A stretch of DNA of 28,299 nt, from positions 1 through 28,299 of the IMG/VR virus record IMGVR_UViG_3300033149_000908; one strand, written 5' to 3'. This document shows positions 23,298-28,299 of this stretch, one piece after another; position 1 is the first letter of the stretch, and each line of letters starts with the position of its first letter. This stretch comes from a virus. The translations under genes and the position numbers were made by a program. The notes below the pieces were generated by a model. That model did no database searches. It saw only the letters and a program-made list of their open reading frames with translations, and was not told the origin of the DNA.

Positions 23298-23305
23298 TTG
23301 TGTAT
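23298..23305 (+). promoter_or_regulatory. Putative late promoter octamer TTGTGTAT, copy 6 (tape measure)
   Basis: Exact octamer one base after the upstream stop and 63 bases before the tape measure ATG, the longest leader of the six. Confidence 0.6.
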
Positions 23306-23323
23306 CAAGGTATGGGAAATCTA

Positions 23324-23344
23324 GTGGGGCTATTTTAGCCCCAC
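23324..23344 (+). terminator. Perfect 9-bp hairpin in tape-measure leader (terminator or leader structure)
   Basis: Arms 23324-23332 and 23336-23344 are perfectly complementary, G/C-rich, with a TTT loop. Only a short AAGTTTT follows, so termination would be weak. It lies after promoter copy 6, so it would be present in the tape measure mRNA as well as ending readthrough from the chaperone genes. The ribosome site AAGG at 23359-23363 is downstream and not sequestered. Confidence 0.5.
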
Positions 23345-23368
23345 AAGTTTTAACATAAGAAGGTAAAA

Positions 23369-26300
23369 ATGGCACAGCGATTTAATTTAACTGCACAGTT
23401 GCAAGTACAGGCCAACAGGGGCGATATCAATCGCACAGTTCAACAAATCAAGAAGCAGCTTCAGCCCCTTGGTAATGTTAAGCTGAACGTGCAAACGAAC
23501 GCTAAATCCTTGGCTCAGGCCAATAAACAAGTACAAAACTTTAATAAGGGCATTAAAGCGTCCGCTAAGTCTACTAGCGAACTTAACAAGACTCTGGCTG
23601 AGTCCGCAAGAAGATTTAGTGTTATTACTGTTGCTACAGGGACTTTACTTTCTTTGGTGAATGCTTTCAAGCGTTCCACAAAAGAAGCCATTGCTTTTGA
23701 GCTTGAGTTGGTTAAAATATCTCAAGTTACTGGGAAAATCGTCCCAAGGTTGAGCGGCCTGTCTGATGAGGTGACGAGACTTTCTACCTCTCTTGGTGCT
23801 AGTTCTGCCGACCTTCTTAACGTATCTCGAACATTGCTCCAAACAGGTCTTAGTGCCCAGAAAACAACCAAGGCTTTAGACATTCTGGCTAAGACAACGT
23901 TGGCTGCTACGTTTAATGACATTCAGTCTACAACAGAAGGTGCTATTGCTGTTCTTAATCAGTTTAGTACATCGGCAGCAAAAGCCGGGGGTGAAATAAA
24001 ATTCTTGGAGAAAACATTAGACTCGATTAATGCGGTGTCTAAGAATTTCGCTGTTGAATCTGCCGACCTTGTTACTGCGATTCGTAGAGTGGGTGGTGTT
24101 TTTGCCAATGCGGGTGGTGAAGTTAATGAGTTGATTGCGTTGTTCACTAGTGTTCGTCAGACTACTCGTGAAAGTGCTGAAACTATTGCTACCGGTTTGA
24201 GAACTATTTTTACACGTATTCAACGTCAAGACACCGTAGATGCGTTAAAAGAACTTGGCATTAATTTACAAGATGCAGAGGGTAACTTCGTTGGTGCTTT
24301 TGAAGCTGTAAAGAGATTGTCTTCGGGGTTGTCTGGTCTTGATCCTCGTAACTATAGATTTGCTGCTATTGTTGAACAGCTTGGTGGTTTCCGTCAGGTT
24401 GGTAAGGTTATTCCTTTGATCAACCAGTTCACAGTTGCACAACAGGCACTCAATGTCGCCCAAGGTGCCGCTGGATCTATCAATAAAGATGCTCAAACAG
24501 CACAGCAGGCACTTGCTACAGAAATTGCAAAAACCAGAGAGCAGTTTGATGCCTTTATTCGTAAGTTGACTGACAGTAGTGCATTCAGAAGCGTTATTAC
24601 TGGATCGCTCAAATTGGCACAAGCATTGATTAAAATTGGCGAGGCATTGGAACCCGTTTTACCTCTTTTGACCACTTTGTTTGCTTTGAAAGCTGGACAG
24701 GGATTGGCAAAGGGTATTGGAATTTTGAGAGGGTTTGGTGGTGCTTCTAGTGGAATTAGGGCTACTAAATTTAATCGCGGTGGTCCAGTTCCCGGCAGTG
24801 GAAACAGAGATACCGTTCCAGCTATGTTGACTCCGGGTGAATTTGTCATCAGAAAAAGTAGTGTCAAAAAGCTGGGCATGAGCACTCTTGCCGCCATGAA
24901 TGAAAATAGGTTTCAAGATGGCGGTCTACAAAAAAGACTTGCCACTAAACAGGGTGCAAAGGTGGGATCTGGTGCAGGAGTGGCTGCCGGTGCCATACTT
25001 AGAACTGCTGGAGATAAGACCCCCGGTGACGGGGTACTGTCAATTGGCGGTGCCTTTTTACAGCCGCAGGGAATTGTAAAATCTATTGATGCAAATGTTC
25101 CCTCTTCTGCATTTCTTAAAAAGGCAAAAGAAGGATTAGGTGGGGGAGCTAGTGGTGGTGCGAAAGACCTTAGTGCGACGGACGCTGCAAAAATTGCTCA
25201 GATCGGTAACAGTATAAAAATTCGTATTAATTCCGGCTCACTGGGTGATGAAGTTTCTACTAAGTTTAGAAAAGGTATAGAGAACTCCCTAACTGAATAC
25301 TCTAGAGAGTTTGCCAGTGTAAATATCGGAACGCAACCTTCTTTCAATCAACAAAGATTTAGACAAGGATTTAAAAGATCTAATATCGAACAGATCGAAG
25401 GTGGTATCTTTGAATCTTTTCTTAACGGCTTGTCCAGAACTCCTTTTAATGAGAATAAGATTCAGGCTAATGACATCTTTGACTTTCCTTCCGGTTTGGG
25501 TAGTAGTTCCTCTTTATTCAAGTTAGATCAGTCTATTCCAACAGATGCTAAGAGAACCTTTAATCAAGATGCTTTAAATAGTCTTACCAAGAAGGGGTCG
25601 AATCGACTTTTAGAAGCCGCTAGAGTTACTTTGGCAACACAAATTAGTGCCGGGAAAACAGGGGGAGTGGGAGGATCAACCCAAGCGGCGGCTAGAGCCA
25701 AGGTTCTTAAAAGAAACAAGGGCGGCGGTATTTCTGGTCAAGACACCGTTCCTGCATTGCTAACCCCCGGCGAGTTTGTATTCAACAAATCTGCTGCCCA
25801 AAGTATTGGTTATAGCAACCTGAACAAAATGAACAAGCAAGGCGTTCAGGGTTTTAATAAAGGTGGAAGCGTTGGATTTAAAAGGTTTGCCGCAGGTGGT
25901 CCGACCGGTGCTGGTTTGGGACTTAGCACTACCAATGTTGGAAGCCTTGAGGCGGTTGCTGGTGCATTGGATAGAATTGGCGTTAGTGCTGGAAAAACAG
26001 AACAATCTACAGCACGATATGCTGAAGTTATAAATGTCGCCTCTCAAGAATTGCTTGCCGGAGCTTCCGACGCTGAAGCATTTGATAAGGCATTTGCAAA
26101 ACTTAGAGACAGTTCTAAGGCTGCAAAAAAGGCTACTGAAGAACAAGCAAAAGCCGAGGAAAAACAAGCACAGGCTCGTAAAAATGATCCCGCATCACGA
26201 AAAGCAGATATCAAAGCGGGTCTGTCTCAAAAGGGGCAAACTCAAGTAAAAGATATCCAGAGCATCAAGTCATTCGCCCAAAATACACAACAAGCATCGC

Positions 26301-28084
26301 GAGCGGTTGATGTTTACAAGAAAGCTGTAGCTTCGGGTGCTTCAACTCAAGAGGCGTACAAGAGAGCACAACAAAGTCTTATTAGCCAAAGCCAAAGTGC
26401 CTCTAGCTCCATTGGCTTTTTTGCCAAAAAACAACAAGAAGCTGGCAAAGAAAGCACAACACTCGTTCAAAGATTTAAAAACTTGAGTGCCGCAGTTGCA
26501 CAATCTGCTGTAGGCCAAAGGGCTGGCAAACTTGCCGGAGGAGCAAAACAGGTTGGTCAGGGTGTTGCTCAAAATATAGGCAATCTACAACAGTTCGCAT
26601 TTTTGGCTGCTAGTATCGGTGCTGTTGTTGGTTCGTTGGGTGCTTTTGATGATGCCACAAACAAAGCCCTGACAGAATCTTTGGGATTTGGTGCTGGTTT
26701 GGCTGGTATTGCTGGTACTTTTGCACAGCTATTCACAGCACAGGCCGCAAACACTGCTAGTACCGTTGCAAATACCACCAGTGAAGAACTTGAAACTCAA
26801 GCAAATCTTAAATCCGCTGCGTCCGAAAACACCAAAAGTGGGGTCGTTAAAGGCTTTACCGGTGCTCTTACTGGTGCGATTGTAGGAGTCGGTGTTGCTG
26901 TAACTGCACTTAAATTCTTTTCTGCCAGAGCAAAAGCTATTGCCGATGCAGCTAAAAAAGACTTTGACGCTGGCTTCAAAGAAATAGCAGAAACCGGAAG
27001 CGGAAACGCAAACAAGTTAAAGGCGGCTGCTGCCACAGAGGTATTGCAAAGGCAGAAAGCTGCTAAATCATTTGAAAACGATGCACTCGCTATTGCGGGA
27101 GGTAGTGCGGCTGCCGGTGCTATCGCTGGTGCTGCCATTGGTTCTTTTGTTCCTATATTGGGAACTGCTGTTGGCGGTCTTGTTGGCGGTCTTATTGGTG
27201 CTGGTATTGGTGTCGCGGCTGCCTTGGATGGAGTGGAGGCTGAGTTAAGTGCAGAACAGCAAGCAAGACAAAGAGAAATTGAGGCAATCAATGCAAGTAT
27301 TGATGCACTTGTTGGATTCACTGCAACTACCGCAAACGCTAAAGCAAACCTTGCCACTATCGAGCAGTCAGAAGGCTTGAGCGACGAAAGAAAGTCTGAG
27401 CTAAGACGAGAACAGGTTGGCAATCTCTTAACTCAAGGGGGCGGTAGTGCCGCTGCCTCGTTTGATGCCACTAGAGAAATCAGATCACTTTCTCGTGCAA
27501 CCGGGAAAAGCGAAGCTGAATTGGCAGCACTTGATGATGATGCTTTAACTACATTGTTTAAAAAATCTGGAATTAAACAATATTCGGCGGCTGTGGTTAA
27601 ACTTAGGGTTGCCACGAAACAACAAAGCCAAGCAGCCGAAAGATCCAAGACCGCACTACAAGAATCGGCAAAAACATTTAGTGACGAGTTGTCTCGTGCT
27701 CCTGTTGGAAAAACTTTTAGCCAACTTGTGGCCGAGGGTGGCTCGTTTGCCAAGGCACTCAAACAACGACAGGAGGCGTTGAGACAGGCAAACCAAATAG
27801 AAATTCAGGCCGCTGAAGACAAGATTTTTGATGCCTCAAATATCAAAGATTCAGAGCAAAGGACAAAAGAGGTTGCCAAAGCTCAAGCACAACTTGCTGA
27901 AGTTCAAAAGAGGGCACGTCAGTCTCAACAATTGCTTATTGAAGGTGCTAAAAATACCATCAAAACAAGAAACGATGAATTCAAAGCTATTCAAGATGAA
28001 ACCAAAGCCAGAATAGCTCTTGATAGAATCCTTAGACAGCAAGCACATTCAAAGCTATTCAAGATGAAACCAAAGCCAGAATAG
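23369..28084 (+). pseudogene. Tail tape measure protein, frame broken near the window end
   Basis: This is the long tape measure protein that sets tail length and helps DNA exit. The in-frame part gives 1571 residues before a TAG at 28082-28084. An N-terminal coiled coil precedes a tape-measure core (residues ~75-330, for example FNDIQSTTEGAIAVLNQF). Two copies of DTVPA(M/L)LTPGEFV lie near residues 480 and 791, each beside Gly-rich NRGG/NKGG segments. Gly/Ala-rich hydrophobic segments near residues 1070-1120, 1165-1180 and 1240-1290 may insert in membrane. The last 34 codons fall in an exact 68-bp tandem duplication; the final 12 residues (from HSKLF) are frameshifted. Without the extra copy the frame runs on to the window end, at least ~1620 residues. 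Whether the break is real or an assembly error cannot be told here. Confidence 0.85.
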
Positions 28085-28115
28085 CTCTTGATAGAATCCT
28101 TAGACAGCAAGCACA
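27980..28115 (+). repeat. Exact 68-bp tandem duplication in tape measure gene
   Basis: Copy 1 is 27980-28047 and copy 2 is 28048-28115, identical at all positions; the match extends one more base to the left. Sixty-eight is not a multiple of three, so the second copy shifts the frame and creates the stop at 28082-28084. Removing one copy restores an open frame. Confidence 0.95.
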
Positions 28116-28299
28116 AGAACTCAACGCAATCAATCAACTAAACAAAGAATTGCAGGCTGCTGGAGATAGTATAAGAGACTTTACTGATGTCTTAAACGGA
28201 AACATTCCAAGTCTTCGTGTTGGCAAACCTGAAGTTGGTGCCGATGTGCCAGTTGGTCAGTTAGGACAGAATCTTAATGAGTTTGTTTCTACTTTGGAT
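28048..28299 (+). CDS. Tape measure protein, continuation in the restored frame (3' end outside window)
   Basis: Starting at the first base of copy 2, the frame (+2 relative to the upstream part) has no stop through 28299, giving 84 codons. It resumes the coiled-coil character (QQAQELNAINQLNKELQAAG) and then a loop rich in Gly and Val (LRVGKPEVGADVPVGQLGQN). No plausible start codon with a ribosome site opens it, so it is the remainder of the same gene and not a new one. Confidence 0.85.

Noticed and set aside
22216-26290. Two reverse-strand copies of the octamer (ATACACAA at 22216-22223 and 26283-26290)
   Set aside because: Both lie inside coding sequence on the opposite strand with no antisense gene behind them; two copies are compatible with chance in AT-rich DNA.
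26797-27423. Long antisense reading frame (208 codons) opposite the tape measure gene
   Set aside because: It is Ala/Pro-rich low complexity produced by the antisense of Gly/Ala-rich coding sequence, with no ribosome site; the sense gene is certain.
28040-28084. Programmed frameshift as the explanation for the two tape measure frames
   Set aside because: An exact 68-bp duplication fully explains the shift; no slippery site is needed.

Overview
This window is part of the structural (morphogenesis) region of a tailed double-stranded DNA phage (Caudoviricetes), read entirely on the + strand. The order is the classic one: terminase large subunit (3' part), portal, prohead protease with nested scaffold, head decoration protein, major capsid protein, a block of beta-rich fibre/adhesin-like genes, neck/connector genes, tail tube, three genes in the tail-assembly-chaperone position, and tape measure. 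No tail sheath gene lies between tube and tape measure, so a siphovirus-like non-contractile tail is the best guess. The host cannot be named. Strong AAAGGAG-type ribosome binding sites suggest a bacterium that uses Shine-Dalgarno initiation. No integrase, lysis, replication, tRNA or CRISPR feature is present, so lifestyle is undecided.

Layout: 1-1124 TerL; 1188-3311 portal; 3360-4838 protease-scaffold with an internal scaffold start at 4179; 4866-5357 decoration; 5384-6427 major capsid; 6471-14831 large beta-structured fibre-like proteins plus a coiled-coil protein and a tiny protein; 14841-16141 small fibre-associated proteins; 16154-19773 neck/connector and completion candidates mixed with one beta-sandwich protein; 19838-20872 tail tube; 20897-23296 chaperone-like genes; 23369 to beyond the window end, tape measure. 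Genes are tightly packed, many with TAATG stop/start overlaps, and intergenic DNA totals only about 500 bases. No stretch over 100 bases lacks a gene.

The most interesting signal is regulatory. An exact octamer, TTGTGTAT, occurs just before six transcription-unit starts (portal, protease, first fibre gene, second fibre gene, tail tube, tape measure). Every intergenic gap of 43 bases or more is associated with one copy and no shorter gap has one. This looks like a phage-specific late promoter core unlike the T4 TATAAATA or sigma-70 consensus. Hairpins at the 3' end of the capsid gene, just inside the gene after the tail tube, and in the tape-measure leader would help set protein ratios.

Two apparent lesions stand out. 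The tape measure gene is broken by an exact 68-bp tandem duplication (27980-28115) that shifts the frame and stops translation at 28084, while the original frame stays open to the window end. The capsid ORF reads through its own intrinsic terminator and into the next promoter, which suggests a lost stop codon or an indel. Other points of interest are two small proteins that share a C-terminal L-x-I-N-R signature, a shared C-terminal motif on two adjacent large proteins, and an internal start signal inside the 334-residue beta-sandwich gene.
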